In this document: positions 26,501 through 35,604 of the stretch, one piece after another
How positions within the stretch are numbered: the stretch's first letter is position 1
Layout: each line of letters begins with the position of its first letter
DNA from: an uncultured Chloroflexota bacterium
GTDB taxonomy: Bacteria > Chloroflexota > Anaerolineae > Anaerolineales > Anaerolineaceae
Length of the DNA stretch: 64,000 nucleotides
Direction of reading: 5' to 3'
NCBI GenBank assembly: GCA_902786265.1
Contig: CADACE010000004.1
Span: 88,504-152,503 of the forward strand
Notes under the pieces: model-generated
What the model was told of the DNA's origin: nothing
The model's database searches: none
What the model saw: only the letters and a program-made list of their open reading frames with translations
Position numbers and translations under genes: made by a program

Positions 26501-27340
26501 TTATTCAGTGAAAAAGCTGACAATAATGGTTGACGGACCTGCATGGACCATAATTGCCGGAGGCAAATTCAAAGAAGGGATGTTTTCAGCTCCGAATTTT
26601 GATTTGAATTCTGATTCGAGAAATGGGATGTCCGGATTATCTGCGGTGGTGCTGAATGAAAAACAACCTTTTTTATAATCCTTGCATTCAGTTTCGACCA
26701 GTTCGATCATACGTGCAAGCGCTTTTTTCTTTGTGCGCTGTTTTTCAAAAGACTCGACACGTCCATTTATAACGGTAAGTATCGGTTTTATTTGAAGAAT
26801 ATCGCCCAAAAGCTTGGATGCACCGCCGATTCGGCCGCCTTTATAAAGATATTCAAGCGTATCAACAACGGCATAAACCTTGGCACGACTCATTTTTTCA
26901 TTTACAAGGGATTCAATCTCATCGATGCTTTTCCCTTCGTCTGCCCATTGTTTGGCCATACGGAGCAACTCTGCCTGAATGCTTCCGATCAGCTTTGAGT
27001 CAATAACACGAACATCAAGTCCCGGAAAATCTTCCAAGGCTGTCAATGCGCTGCGAACAGTTCCGCTTAGTTGAGCAGACGGACAAATAACGATTCCGCT
27101 GTCTCCTTTTTCGACCATATCCTGATAAATCGGGGTGTAAAGAGACGGCGGCGGTGCGGCAGTTTTTGGCAGATTAGCCGATTCCTTCAGTTTCCTGACA
27201 AAGGTTTCACTATCTATTTCAGTATCATCTCGATATGTTTCTTCACCAAATATTACTAATTGCGGAATATATTCGATTCCCAGTTCCTTCGCCTGATCAA
27301 GCGTCAGGCCGCAGGTTGTATCTCCGAATATTCTGATCAT
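26501..27340 (-). CDS. DegV-family fatty-acid-binding protein
   Basis: 279 residues from the ATG at 27340, which follows a GGGGGT; earlier in-frame starts would add about 54 residues of AT-rich, non-homologous sequence. Family pattern: the N-terminal IFGDTTCGLTLDQAKELG, PKTAAPPPSLY, a CPSAQLSGTVRSA segment and LEYLYKGGRIGG in the second half. DegV proteins (FakB-like) hold a fatty acid and can present it to the FakA kinase for incorporation into phospholipid; no fakA is near. Monocistronic. Confidence 0.9.
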   Translation of the reverse strand: MIRIFGDTTCGLTLDQAKELGIEYIPQLVIFGEETYRDDTEIDSETFVRKLKESANLPKTAAPPPSLYTPIYQDMVEKGDSGIVICPSAQLSGTVRSALTALEDFPGLDVRVIDSKLIGSIQAELLRMAKQWADEGKSIDEIESLVNEKMSRAKVYAVVDTLEYLYKGGRIGGASKLLGDILQIKPILTVINGRVESFEKQRTKKKALARMIELVETECKDYKKGCFSFSTTADNPDIPFLESEFKSKFGAENIPSLNLPPAIMVHAGPSTIIVSFFTE

Positions 27341-27517
27341 CTTACCCCCGGCATTATTTTCACATATGATTTTCAAAAAGATTTCATACAGGTAATTATC
27401 TGACAAAATATAAACTACGATTTCATTGTTTAAAAAATGAAGCCATAATAATTTTTTGTAATTATATAACAATTTTGTTAAATTGAAATATTTTCCCAAC
27501 AAAAATGGTGATTTGTG

Positions 27518-27552
27518 TAAAAAAATCCCATGTTATCAAAATAACATGGGAT
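27518..27552 (-). terminator. Terminator after the 190-aa membrane protein
   Basis: A perfect 12-bp stem, ATCCCATGTTAT (27525-27536) with ATAACATGGGAT (27541-27552), a four-base loop and, on the minus strand, a run of seven T residues. It lies seven bases after the stop of the upstream gene. Confidence 0.9.
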
Positions 27553-27558
27553 GATTTA

Positions 27559-28131
27559 TCAGAATCCGTTTACGCCTTTCCGATCTGTAAGCATCTGCCT
27601 GATCGTCTGGTCATTGACCACCGCGGGTATGTCTGCCACTTTTGTGAACCGGGGATACCCTTTAATGTCCGCAAACAAACCGGTAACTTTTTTATAGTAA
27701 GGCGGGCGTTCGCTCAGGCAATAATATAAATCGCAGTCGTCATAAAATGCTTCCTCACCGGGATCAAGTGTTAATCGATCGGGAACTTTGATGACGTGCG
27801 GTTCCTGGTAGAATGTTTTTTCCGAACCGTCAGCCATCACAAATCCGACTCTGCTGATTTCAATCTGCCTTCTTCCGGTATTCTGCAGGTAAAGGTCGAA
27901 TGTAACAAAACTCCTTTTCCTGAAGGATTCCAGGGCCGCATCTTCGATTTTGAATGTAATGTCCAAAGGAGGTTTCTGGTATGACCGTATAAGCTTTACG
28001 ATCAGCCGGATACACAGGCACAAAAGACCCAGAATACAAATCAGAAATGCGGTCACTCCAAGGAAATCTGCTTTCTCAAGCGTAAGATACCAATTGATTT
28101 CAGCATTGATATTGTTAAAGAATTCTGCCAT
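27559..28131 (-). CDS. Unrecognised membrane-anchored protein
   Basis: 190 residues. One strong membrane helix (residues ~23-47, ADFLGVTAFLICILGLLCLC) is followed by a soluble domain of mostly beta-strand character with the segment DLYLQNTGRRQIEISRVGF and a Tyr/Asp-rich loop near residue 135. The look is of an immunoglobulin-like or similar beta domain on one side of the membrane. I recognise no family. AGGTGA precedes the ATG, and a strong terminator follows, so the gene is a single unit. Confidence 0.7.
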   Translation of the reverse strand: MAEFFNNINAEINWYLTLEKADFLGVTAFLICILGLLCLCIRLIVKLIRSYQKPPLDITFKIEDAALESFRKRSFVTFDLYLQNTGRRQIEISRVGFVMADGSEKTFYQEPHVIKVPDRLTLDPGEEAFYDDCDLYYCLSERPPYYKKVTGLFADIKGYPRFTKVADIPAVVNDQTIRQMLTDRKGVNGF

Positions 28132-28150
28132 ATTTCACCTCAATTGCTTA

Positions 28151-29086
28151 TTATAACCCATTGAATAAAATATACAAACTGATTGTAATTGAAAACAATA
28201 AATTTGACATTAAAACTGCTACACTTGCATAGGTTTCATCCGCGTGATACCGCTGGCTGAGGATGTAATCATTTAAAGCCGCAGGCAGCATGGCGATGAT
28301 CACGAGTGCGTTCAGCCACCATTGGTCAAGAGCGAAGATATATTTTCCGATGAGCCAGGCGGCAAAAGGACAGAAAACCAGTTTAATGACCGCACTGAGC
28401 AAAGCTTCAAGGAACAGTTTCGGTGAGGTGATTTTTTCCTGTGATTGGGCGCAGGTCAGTCCCAGCGCAAACATGCCTGCGGTCGTTGTCGGTTTACCTA
28501 AAAGTTCTGCGGTATCAATGAAGACTTTCGGAACGGAAATCTTGAAATAAAGCAGCAGTGCGCCGATGAGCGGAATAAAAATATTGGGATTTTTGACGGC
28601 GCTTTTTATGGCATGTACCGCACCGTTCCGCGAATCCGAACCGGAAAACAAGTCAAGCAAAAAAATCATCAGCGGGAATGTCAGTATTCCGTGTACAAGG
28701 ATCGTTATGATGTTCGGGATCACATTATTGAATAATGTAAGGAAAACCGGAATTCCGACATAGGATATATTCCCGTAATAACTGCAGAGGCTGTGTACGA
28801 TAAGATTTGAACCGGATTTTTTGAAGACTTTTTTATAAAATAATGTAAGAAAACAAAAAACACTCAATTCAAAGACGATCAGCGCCAGTGCATAGCGTAA
28901 ATTGAATATGGAAGTAATATCGGAAGTGACAATATTCGCAAAAGAAACCGCAGGTGCGCAAAAATAAAATAAAAAGGAACACAAAGCATCACTTGTGTTA
29001 TCAGGCAGCAGCTTTGTTTTTCCGGCAAAAAAACCAATGAATGCCAGTATAAAAATCGGAATTAGTTTTGCTATTACGGTATCCAA
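28151..29086 (-). CDS. AEC (auxin efflux carrier) family transporter
   Basis: 311 residues with about ten membrane helices in the usual two-half arrangement. FLFYFCAPAVSFANIV near residue 40 and the later ALGLTCAQSQ and AMLPAALNDYILSQRY are typical of AEC permeases, which export or import organic acids such as malate or amino-acid derivatives. The substrate is not predictable. The start codon is TTG (29084-29086), supported by a GAGG five bases upstream and by the absence of any other near start. Confidence 0.85.
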   Translation of the reverse strand: MDTVIAKLIPIFILAFIGFFAGKTKLLPDNTSDALCSFLFYFCAPAVSFANIVTSDITSIFNLRYALALIVFELSVFCFLTLFYKKVFKKSGSNLIVHSLCSYYGNISYVGIPVFLTLFNNVIPNIITILVHGILTFPLMIFLLDLFSGSDSRNGAVHAIKSAVKNPNIFIPLIGALLLYFKISVPKVFIDTAELLGKPTTTAGMFALGLTCAQSQEKITSPKLFLEALLSAVIKLVFCPFAAWLIGKYIFALDQWWLNALVIIAMLPAALNDYILSQRYHADETYASVAVLMSNLLFSITISLYILFNGL

Positions 29087-29102
29087 AGGTTCCTCAAAAA
29101 GT

Positions 29103-29130
29103 TTGAAAATTTATTGTTTTCTATTATAAT
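29103..29130 (+). promoter_or_regulatory. Promoter upstream of the 86-aa membrane protein
   Basis: TTGAAA (29103-29108), a 16-base spacer and perfect TATAAT (29125-29130), 42 bases before the ATG at 29173. Confidence 0.65.
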
Positions 29131-29172
29131 ACTCTAAATAAAAATGAAAACCGGACCGGATTTGGAATAGAA

Positions 29173-29433
29173 ATGACGATACAGGCAATTTTATTCATTC
29201 TTCTTATCTCCGCCTTTTATGGCTGTTTGTTTCATTTAATAACAGGCGGTAATTTTTTTACAATGATCGTTGATATTTTTATCGCAATTGCCGGATTTTT
29301 CGCAGGCCAATTCATTGGAAACATCGTCGGCAGGGAGGTCCTGCGGGTAGGTGTTATAAATCTGGGATGGGGAACCGCGATCAGTATCGTATTTCTTATC
29401 GTCGGCGGCATGATCAGCCGGCCGTTATTCTGA
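29173..29433 (+). CDS. Small membrane protein, three helices
   Basis: 86 residues that are almost entirely hydrophobic with Gly-rich spacing: three helices (about 4-24, 29-53 and 60-83), including IAIAGFFAGQFIGNIVG. The pattern recalls the transglycosylase-associated/YeaQ-like small membrane family, but I cannot assign it firmly. It has its own promoter. The end overlaps the convergent cold-shock gene by nine bases. Confidence 0.65.
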   Translation: MTIQAILFILLISAFYGCLFHLITGGNFFTMIVDIFIAIAGFFAGQFIGNIVGREVLRVGVINLGWGTAISIVFLIVGGMISRPLF

Positions 29434-29637
29434 ACGGCAGACATTCGCTGCGCGCAGACCTTTTCCTGTATTCGTGATCGTAAATTGAACATTTTCCCCT
29501 TCGGATAAATTTCGAAACCCGTCGGAAACGATATCTGTATAATGTACAAAAACTTCCTGCCCGTCATCGGTCAGTAAAAATCCAAAACCTTTATTGGTGT
29601 TAAACCATTTGACTGTTCCGTGTACGTTTTCTTCCAT
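29425..29637 (-). CDS. Cold-shock domain protein (CspA family)
   Basis: 70 residues from the ATG at 29637 (a TTG nine bases upstream is an alternative). RNP1 is KGFGFL and RNP2 is VFVHYTDI, the two RNA-binding strands of the five-strand OB fold. It binds single-stranded RNA or DNA and acts as an RNA chaperone. The usual FVHFSAI is FVHYTDI here. It overlaps the convergent small membrane gene at its end. Confidence 0.93.
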   Translation of the reverse strand: MEENVHGTVKWFNTNKGFGFLLTDDGQEVFVHYTDIVSDGFRNLSEGENVQFTITNTGKGLRAANVCRSE

Positions 29638-29717
29638 TTTTACCAAGATTCCTTTCCCTGAATTACAGAAAAATCATTTATATTGAAATTCCAAAGATTG
29701 TTCTCTGATTTGCATGA

Positions 29718-31076
29718 TTACAGAGTCTCTCTGAAAAAAGATTCAGCCTTTTCCAAAGCCCTTTCCGAATATTTCATGTAACGTTCCCGTTTTGATCGGA
29801 TCTTTTCGCTGATCGGCGGAAGAATACCAAAATTTGCTTTCATCGGTTGAAAATGTTTTGCTTCAGCGGTAGCGATATAATGGAAAAGAGCTCCGGAAAC
29901 CATTTCTTCAGGCAGAACGAGCAGATCCTGTCCATTGATCATCCTTGCTGCGTTGATGCCGGCCAAAAGGCCTGCGGCAATATTCCCCATATACCCTTCA
30001 ACACCGCAAAGCTGTCCCGCAAAGAATATGGAAGGATGGTTGATCATCTGCAGAGATGCATTCAAAATTCCCGGCGCACAGATATACGTGTTCCTGTGCA
30101 TCTGCCCATAGCGGACAAACTGTGCATTTTCCAATCCGGGGATCATCCGGAAGACCCGTTCCTGTTCTTTTTGAAGAAGATTTGTCTGGAAACCGACCAG
30201 ATTATATAAACTGCCGGACAAATTATCCTGACGAAGCTGCAGCACAGCCCATGGTCGTTTCCCGGTCCGTGGGTCAATCAGACCAACCGGACGCATTGGA
30301 CCAAAAGCTAAGGCCTGAAGCGACCTTGCGGCCAAAACCTCAACAGGAAGGCATCCCTCGAAAAAGCTCATTTTTCCTGCTGATACACCTGAATTGATCA
30401 TCTCTTCAAAGCTTTTCAAAGGGATACGCTGCGCATTGATCAGCGCGTCTACGAACTTTTCGTACTCTTCCTGATTAAAGGGACAGTTAATATAATCCCC
30501 GGTGTCATCCGGATTTTTGCTGTATCGTGAAGCTTCATAGGCTATATTCAGGTCGATGGAAGAATATTCAATGATCGGTGCAATCGCGTCAAAGAAAAAC
30601 AGATTATCCGTTCCGCATAATCTTGTGATCTCATCAGAAATAGCAGGAGAACTCAAAGGACCGGAGGCAATAACAATTGTCTCATCAGCGGGAATCTGAC
30701 GAACCTCTTCCCGGATGAGCTGAATGTTCGGATGGCTCAGGATATGTTTTTCAATTTCAGAAGAAAAAATATTTCTGTCTACAGCGAGCGCGTTTCCGGC
30801 GGGAACAGCAGCCGTTTCGGCGCAATCCACGAGCAGTGAACCTGCGAGCCGCAGTTCTTCTTTCAAAACACCGGATGCTCGGTCTTTCAGATTGGACCCA
30901 AGAGAGTTGGAACAGACAAGCTCGGCGAGATTTCCCCCGGTATGTGCTCCTGTGGAAACTTCAGGACGCATCTCATATAATTTTACAGAAATACCCCTCT
31001 CAGCAGCCTGCCATGCTGCCTCACAACCGGCTAAACCGCCGCCAATAACAGTTAAAGTTTTTTTTGTTTCTGACAT
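29718..31076 (-). CDS. trmFO: tRNA (uracil-54-C5)-methyltransferase, folate- and FAD-dependent
   Basis: 452 residues, normal length. It forms ribothymidine at tRNA position 54 using methylenetetrahydrofolate and FADH2. The FAD-binding IGGGLAGCEAAW (residues 11-22), EMRPEVSTGAHTGG, and the catalytic Cys in AELVCSNSLGS (Cys55) are present, as is the C-terminal FGILPPI segment. TrmFO replaces TrmA in most Gram-positive-like and several other bacterial lineages, which fits the suggested host. Single gene. Confidence 0.95.
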   Translation of the reverse strand: MSETKKTLTVIGGGLAGCEAAWQAAERGISVKLYEMRPEVSTGAHTGGNLAELVCSNSLGSNLKDRASGVLKEELRLAGSLLVDCAETAAVPAGNALAVDRNIFSSEIEKHILSHPNIQLIREEVRQIPADETIVIASGPLSSPAISDEITRLCGTDNLFFFDAIAPIIEYSSIDLNIAYEASRYSKNPDDTGDYINCPFNQEEYEKFVDALINAQRIPLKSFEEMINSGVSAGKMSFFEGCLPVEVLAARSLQALAFGPMRPVGLIDPRTGKRPWAVLQLRQDNLSGSLYNLVGFQTNLLQKEQERVFRMIPGLENAQFVRYGQMHRNTYICAPGILNASLQMINHPSIFFAGQLCGVEGYMGNIAAGLLAGINAARMINGQDLLVLPEEMVSGALFHYIATAEAKHFQPMKANFGILPPISEKIRSKRERYMKYSERALEKAESFFRETL

Positions 31077-31165
31077 ATGGTAATTGTATCATTGTTTTCA
31101 TTATAAAGATAGACGCAAAAAATCATTTTTCCTCAATTATGCTTTTCTCGGATAATGTTACTCTC

Positions 31166-31229
31166 TTGACAATATGTTATACAATGTATAAAATAATTTT
31201 CATAATATAACACATGTTAGATAACATAT
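31166..31229 (+). promoter_or_regulatory. tetR promoter with overlapping palindromic operators
   Basis: TTGACA (31166-31171) with a TAAAAT -10 at 31189-31194 (17-base spacer). Palindromes overlap it: ATACA-A-TGTAT (31179-31189) lies between the boxes, and ATGTTA-GA-TAACAT (31214-31227) lies downstream; ATATGTTAT (31172-31180) also reappears inverted at 31221-31229. This layout is what a self-repressing TetR protein would use. Confidence 0.65.
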
Positions 31230-31255
31230 GGTACGTTTAGAAGGAATCATTGATC

Positions 31256-31885
31256 ATGCCTCCTGCGGTAAAATTTCAGAAAGAAGAAATCATTAATGCG
31301 GCGCTGAATGTTGTCCGAAAAAAGGGTATCGATGCAGTGACTGCACGGGAAATTGCAAAAGAGCTTCAGGTTTCTGTCGGTCCTATATTTACCTGGTACG
31401 ATACGATGGAGCAGCTTAAATGTGATGTATATGAACTGGCGAAATGCCATTATCGGGATTATATAGAATGTGGGCTTTCCCATGCCATTCCCTTTTTCGG
31501 TATCTGGCAGCAGTATCTTCGCTTTGCGCATGAAGAACCGAATCTCTATCGTCTTCTTTTCCTGACGCCTCCGAATAATGTCACGGGCGGTGCTTTGGAG
31601 GCAATGAAATTTTCACAGGATCTGGCACGGGAATCAATAATGAAAATTTATCATATGGACGAGCATACAGCGGACAGCTATTTCCGTGATATATGGCTTA
31701 TAGCTTTCAGCTGCGCAACATTGATCGTTACAGATAACTGCCCTTATTCAGACGAAGAAATGCTTGCGATTGGGACTGAGGTCAGCCTTGCTGTATGCAA
31801 AGCATATAAAGAGATCCCCGGACTGCCGGATGGGAAATTCAACAGAGATGAAATTTTCCGAAAATTGATTGAAAAACAGATGTAA
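31256..31885 (+). CDS. TetR-family transcriptional regulator
   Basis: 209 residues from the ATG at 31256, with AAGGAA nine bases upstream. The N-terminal helix-turn-helix is typical: EEIINAALNVVRKKG, then TAREIAKELQVSVGPIFTWY. The C-terminal domain, which would bind a ligand, is unlike well-known subfamilies. Likely represses its own promoter and the genes that follow (palindromes lie in its promoter). The next gene begins 27 bases on, and an MFS exporter is two genes down, a common TetR-efflux arrangement. Confidence 0.88.
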   Translation: MPPAVKFQKEEIINAALNVVRKKGIDAVTAREIAKELQVSVGPIFTWYDTMEQLKCDVYELAKCHYRDYIECGLSHAIPFFGIWQQYLRFAHEEPNLYRLLFLTPPNNVTGGALEAMKFSQDLARESIMKIYHMDEHTADSYFRDIWLIAFSCATLIVTDNCPYSDEEMLAIGTEVSLAVCKAYKEIPGLPDGKFNRDEIFRKLIEKQM

Positions 31886-31912
31886 GAAAATATGATTCAG
31901 GGGAAAAATGAT

Positions 31913-32344
31913 ATGTACGAAATAAAAGAAGAAAAACTCTCGGCAAAAGAATATATCGACTTTCTGAAGCGCACGGACCTGGGATCACAGTATCCCAAAG
32001 AACGTTTTAACGAACGTATCGGAAGATTGCTTGAAAATGTCAATGTAAGTCTTGCTGCAAGAAACGAAGAAGGCTGCCTGATTGGAGTTTTACTTGGTTT
32101 GACAGATTTTGCTTACTGGCTGTATGTCACGGATCTCGGTGTTGACAGAACTTGTGTCAGGCAAGGTGTCGGTACCAGCCTGATGAAAACCGCGCTGTCT
32201 CTTGCAGGAGGAGAAAAAAATATTGCTGTTTACCTTGTTGCCAATGAAAATGCAATCCCGTTCTATGAAACGCTTGGCATGGAAAAGGCAGATGATGTCA
32301 TGCGGTACAGCCATATCGAGTGGACAGAATTTACTGTAAAGTAA
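31913..32344 (+). CDS. GNAT-family N-acetyltransferase
   Basis: 143 residues; the ATG at 31913 is preferred because GGGG lies at the right distance, while the ATG at 31892 has none. The acetyl-CoA loop is seen as VRQGVGTSLMKTAL (Q/RxxGxG/A pattern) near residue 84, and the C-terminal ENAIPFYETLGM is typical motif B. The acceptor is unknown. It follows the TetR gene and may be in its regulon. Confidence 0.85.
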   Translation: MYEIKEEKLSAKEYIDFLKRTDLGSQYPKERFNERIGRLLENVNVSLAARNEEGCLIGVLLGLTDFAYWLYVTDLGVDRTCVRQGVGTSLMKTALSLAGGEKNIAVYLVANENAIPFYETLGMEKADDVMRYSHIEWTEFTVK

Positions 32345-32432
32345 GTTTGTAAAGGATTCAGGTGTCAGGTATCAGATGTTAGAGATCCTGAGTTTCATGA
32401 TCCGTTGGTGAATCATGATTCGGGTTATAAAA

Positions 32433-33716
32433 ATGGAAAATAAAAACGGATTGAAAAATTTCTACATATTGTGGAGCACGCAGAGTTTGTCGCAGCTGGG
32501 AAGTACGCTGACAGAATTCGCGCTCACATTATGGCTTTATGAAAAAACCGGATCGGCCTTGAGTACGGCGGCTCTGACGATTTGTACCTATGCGCCTTAT
32601 GTGATCATGAGTATTTTCGCAGGCGCAGTCACAGATAAATTTGATAAGAAGAAAACCATGCTGATCTGTGACGTTTTAGCTGCGTTAGGCACGATCCTGG
32701 TGTTTTATCTGTATAAATCGGAACAGCTGACAGTGTGGCATCTTTATCTCATAAATGCACTGTCCGGATTGATGAATACAGTCCAGCAGCCGGCATCCGA
32801 AGTTGCCTATACGCTGATTGTTCCGAAAGAATACTATCAGAAAACAAGCGGCTATCAGTCTTTATCCAGATCGCTGATATCGATCGGCAGCCCGCTGATT
32901 GCCTCTGCTTTGTACGGACTGGCTGGCTTGGAGTCTGTGATTGCGGTTGACATCGCAACTTTTGTGATCGCTTTTACTGCTTTGGCATTTTTCATAAAAA
33001 TTCCGGCTATTTCTTCCGTAGAGCATAAAGAAGAAAAAGTACTTACTATGGCAGCGGAAGGTCTTCGGTTTCTGAAAGAAAATCCATTGGTACTGTATGT
33101 GATTTTATTTATGTCCGGGGTGAATCTGATCGCTTCAGCATTTGATGCCGTTCTGCCGGCATTGATCATTCCCAATCCCAGAGGCGGCAACAATATGTTG
33201 GGAATCGTTACTTCCTGTTCCGGGATTGCCATGATTTTCGGAAGCTTAATCGTTACGCATATGCCCAATCCGAAAGACAGGGTAAAAGTGATTTATTCAA
33301 CCATGTTTTTTTCACTCGGGATAGAGAATTTTCTGCTTGCGCTGTCTCGGAATCCGGTCGTATGGTGCATTGGACAGATAATCGGGTGGATACTGGTACC
33401 GGTTATGGGGGCTAATCAGAATGTAATTATGAGAAATTCCGTTCCCGTTGAATTGCAGGGGAGGGTATATGCATGCAGAAACACACTTCAGTTTTTTACT
33501 ATTCCGATCGGCTTGTTTTTAGGTGGTTTGATGGTCGATAAAATTTGTGAACCGGTAATGGAAGCAAACCGTTCAAACCAGATTTTATCAACACTTTTTG
33601 GTACCGGGAAAGGCTCCGGAGCAGCGCTCATGATGTTTATTCTTGGAATTGCGGGCGTCGTATGGTGTCTTGTTTTCAGAAATAAATTGAAACAGTATCA
33701 CTATTCAGATAACTGA
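32433..33716 (+). CDS. Major facilitator superfamily exporter
   Basis: 427 residues from the ATG at 32433 (an ATG at 32415 would add six). Twelve membrane helices. DKFDKKKTMLICDVL between helices 2 and 3 is the MFS motif A region. The form resembles the MFS_3/MefA-like drug exporter group, which often includes macrolide efflux proteins. The substrate is not determinable. Upstream 32345-32432 has CAGGTATCAG-like repeats and no clear ribosome-binding site. Confidence 0.85.
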   Translation: MENKNGLKNFYILWSTQSLSQLGSTLTEFALTLWLYEKTGSALSTAALTICTYAPYVIMSIFAGAVTDKFDKKKTMLICDVLAALGTILVFYLYKSEQLTVWHLYLINALSGLMNTVQQPASEVAYTLIVPKEYYQKTSGYQSLSRSLISIGSPLIASALYGLAGLESVIAVDIATFVIAFTALAFFIKIPAISSVEHKEEKVLTMAAEGLRFLKENPLVLYVILFMSGVNLIASAFDAVLPALIIPNPRGGNNMLGIVTSCSGIAMIFGSLIVTHMPNPKDRVKVIYSTMFFSLGIENFLLALSRNPVVWCIGQIIGWILVPVMGANQNVIMRNSVPVELQGRVYACRNTLQFFTIPIGLFLGGLMVDKICEPVMEANRSNQILSTLFGTGKGSGAALMMFILGIAGVVWCLVFRNKLKQYHYSDN

Positions 33717-33777
33717 GGAAATTGGTGCCCGGAAAAAGAGTGCTCCATATCTATAAATTAGGAAAGGAATTATATAA

Positions 33778-34413
33778 ATGCAGAGAAAATTGATCAACTG
33801 GATTGGATTAACCGGAATTATCGCGCTGATTTCCTACACAGCAGCAGTGATCTTCTCCCCGATGGCTTATCCGGGATATAACTGGATGGAGCAGGCTGTA
33901 AGTGATTTATCCGCTGAAAGCGCTCCGTCGAAAATGCTTTGGAATCAACTCGCGGCGTTATACGGTATCTGCAGCGTTGTATGTGCTACATGTGTTTCAA
34001 TTTATGCTGACGATAAAAAAATCTCTTCAAAACTCTTCCGGATCGGAATATATCTGTTTACCATTATGAACTGGGTATCAAGCATCGGTTATAAGATGTT
34101 CCCTCTGGCTGACAGCGGTAAAGAGATCGCTTCTTTTCAGGAAGTGATGCATATTGTCGTTACGGTACTTGTCGTTCTGCTTTCTATATCATCATTGATC
34201 TGCCTGATCATCGCCGGATCCAGAAAGAACGGAATAAAAGGTATTGCAATCTGGGCTGCAGTGGCTTTTATGATGATGTTGATCGGATCGGCCGGGACCG
34301 GTATTGTTCCGCCGGCGTATTTTGGCATTGTTGAAAGGTTCAGCGTTTTCGCTGCGGTGGGATTCAATGCTGTGCTCGGATGGTATTTATTTGAAGGGTT
34401 TAATATCCGGTAA
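33778..34413 (+). CDS. DUF998 family membrane protein
   Basis: 211 residues with six membrane helices. YNWMEQAVSDLSAE near residue 38 is the DUF998 signature (a conserved Asp-Leu-Ser after helix 1). GAAGP-like residues in helix 5 and a GIVERFSVFAAVGFNAVLG end also fit. Function unknown for the family. AGGAAAGGAA lies just upstream. Part of the rightward accessory array. Confidence 0.8.
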   Translation: MQRKLINWIGLTGIIALISYTAAVIFSPMAYPGYNWMEQAVSDLSAESAPSKMLWNQLAALYGICSVVCATCVSIYADDKKISSKLFRIGIYLFTIMNWVSSIGYKMFPLADSGKEIASFQEVMHIVVTVLVVLLSISSLICLIIAGSRKNGIKGIAIWAAVAFMMMLIGSAGTGIVPPAYFGIVERFSVFAAVGFNAVLGWYLFEGFNIR

Positions 34414-34446
34414 TTAAATCAGTGCGGATTAATCATGAGGCTGAAA

Positions 34447-34779
34447 ATGAAGAAATTTATTGCTTTCTGCGGTTTGGATTGTGAGACTTGTGAAGCCCGT
34501 TTGGCGACGATAAATAATGATGATAAACAGCGTAAAAAGGTCGCTGAGCTTTGGTCGGAACTGAATGGAGTTGAAATCACACCGGATATGATAAATTGTT
34601 CCGGCTGCAGGATCGAAGGAGTGAAAACGCCTTATTGTGATTCTCTCTGTCCCATCAGACAGTGTGCACTTGAGAGACAGGTTGAGACATGCGGTTCCTG
34701 CGGCGAATTGGAAAAATGTGAAAAAGTCGGGATGATCATAGGAAATAACCCGGATGCACTTCAGAATTTGCGAGTGTAA
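34447..34779 (+). CDS. DUF3795-type cysteine-rich protein
   Basis: 110 residues from the ATG at 34447, six bases after GAGG; an ATG at 34435 is possible. It begins KKFIAFCGLDCETCEARLAT and carries further Cys pairs: CSGCRIEG, CDSLCPIRQC and CGSCGELEKC. This spacing matches DUF3795, a family of presumed zinc- or Fe-S-binding small proteins with no known function, common in gut anaerobes. It lies between two unrelated small genes. Confidence 0.8.
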   Translation: MKKFIAFCGLDCETCEARLATINNDDKQRKKVAELWSELNGVEITPDMINCSGCRIEGVKTPYCDSLCPIRQCALERQVETCGSCGELEKCEKVGMIIGNNPDALQNLRV

Positions 34780-34853
34780 AAATCGTTTTGATAAAAAAAA
34801 TGTCACTATGGCCAAAAGGTATTTTTTTGTATTGATGTTGGAGAATATTGCAT

Positions 34854-35603
34854 ATGAATTACCAGGATATTAATGCGGAAACGATAGACCGCTGGGTGAA
34901 AGATGGCTGGGAATGGGGACAGGCGATCAGCCATGAAGCTTATGAAAAAGCAAAACAGGGAGATTGGGAATTGTATCTGACACCGACAAAACCTGTTCCG
35001 CATGAGTGGTTTGGGAAGATCTCCGGTAAAAAAATACTGGGACTTGCAAGCGGTGGGGGACAGCAGATGCCAGTCTTTTCCGCGCTGGGGGCGGAGTGTA
35101 CGGTGATGGATTATTCGGAAGAACAATTGAAAAGCGAGCGTATTGTGGCAGAGCGTGAAGGATACAGCATTCGGATCATCCGCGGAGATATGACGAAGCG
35201 CTTCCCTTTTGAAGATGAAGAGTTTGATATGGTCTTCCATCCGGTTTCCAACTGCTATGTGGAAGAGGTAAAACCGATTTGGAAGGAATGCTGGCGTGTG
35301 TTGAAGCATGGCGGGACATTGATTGCAGGAACGGACCATTATGTGAACTATATCGTGGATAACAACGAAGAAAAAATCATAAATCATCTTCCCTTCAACC
35401 CGTTGAAAGACCCGGAACAGATGAAACAGCTGCAGGAGGATGACGGCGGTGTTCAGTTTTCCCATTCTCTTGAAGAACAGATTGGAGGTCAACTGGAAGC
35501 GGGTTTTATTCTGACAAATTTATATGAGGATACGAACGGGGAAGGACGCTTGAGTGAATTGAACATTCCGACCTTTCTCGCCATGCGGTCTGAAAAACGC
35601 TGA
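34854..35603 (+). CDS. Class I SAM-dependent methyltransferase
   Basis: 249 residues from the ATG at 34854 (a TTG six bases upstream is possible), with GGAG ten bases before. The SAM-binding motif I is KKILGLASGGGQQMPVF near residue 60, followed by the acidic CTVMDYSEEQL, then GDMTKRFPFEDEEFDMVF (motif II) and a LKHGGTLIAG motif III. The substrate is unknown. A mini-kinase gene starts one base after its stop codon, so the two may be coupled. Confidence 0.85.
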   Translation: MNYQDINAETIDRWVKDGWEWGQAISHEAYEKAKQGDWELYLTPTKPVPHEWFGKISGKKILGLASGGGQQMPVFSALGAECTVMDYSEEQLKSERIVAEREGYSIRIIRGDMTKRFPFEDEEFDMVFHPVSNCYVEEVKPIWKECWRVLKHGGTLIAGTDHYVNYIVDNNEEKIINHLPFNPLKDPEQMKQLQEDDGGVQFSHSLEEQIGGQLEAGFILTNLYEDTNGEGRLSELNIPTFLAMRSEKR

Positions 35604-35604
35604 A

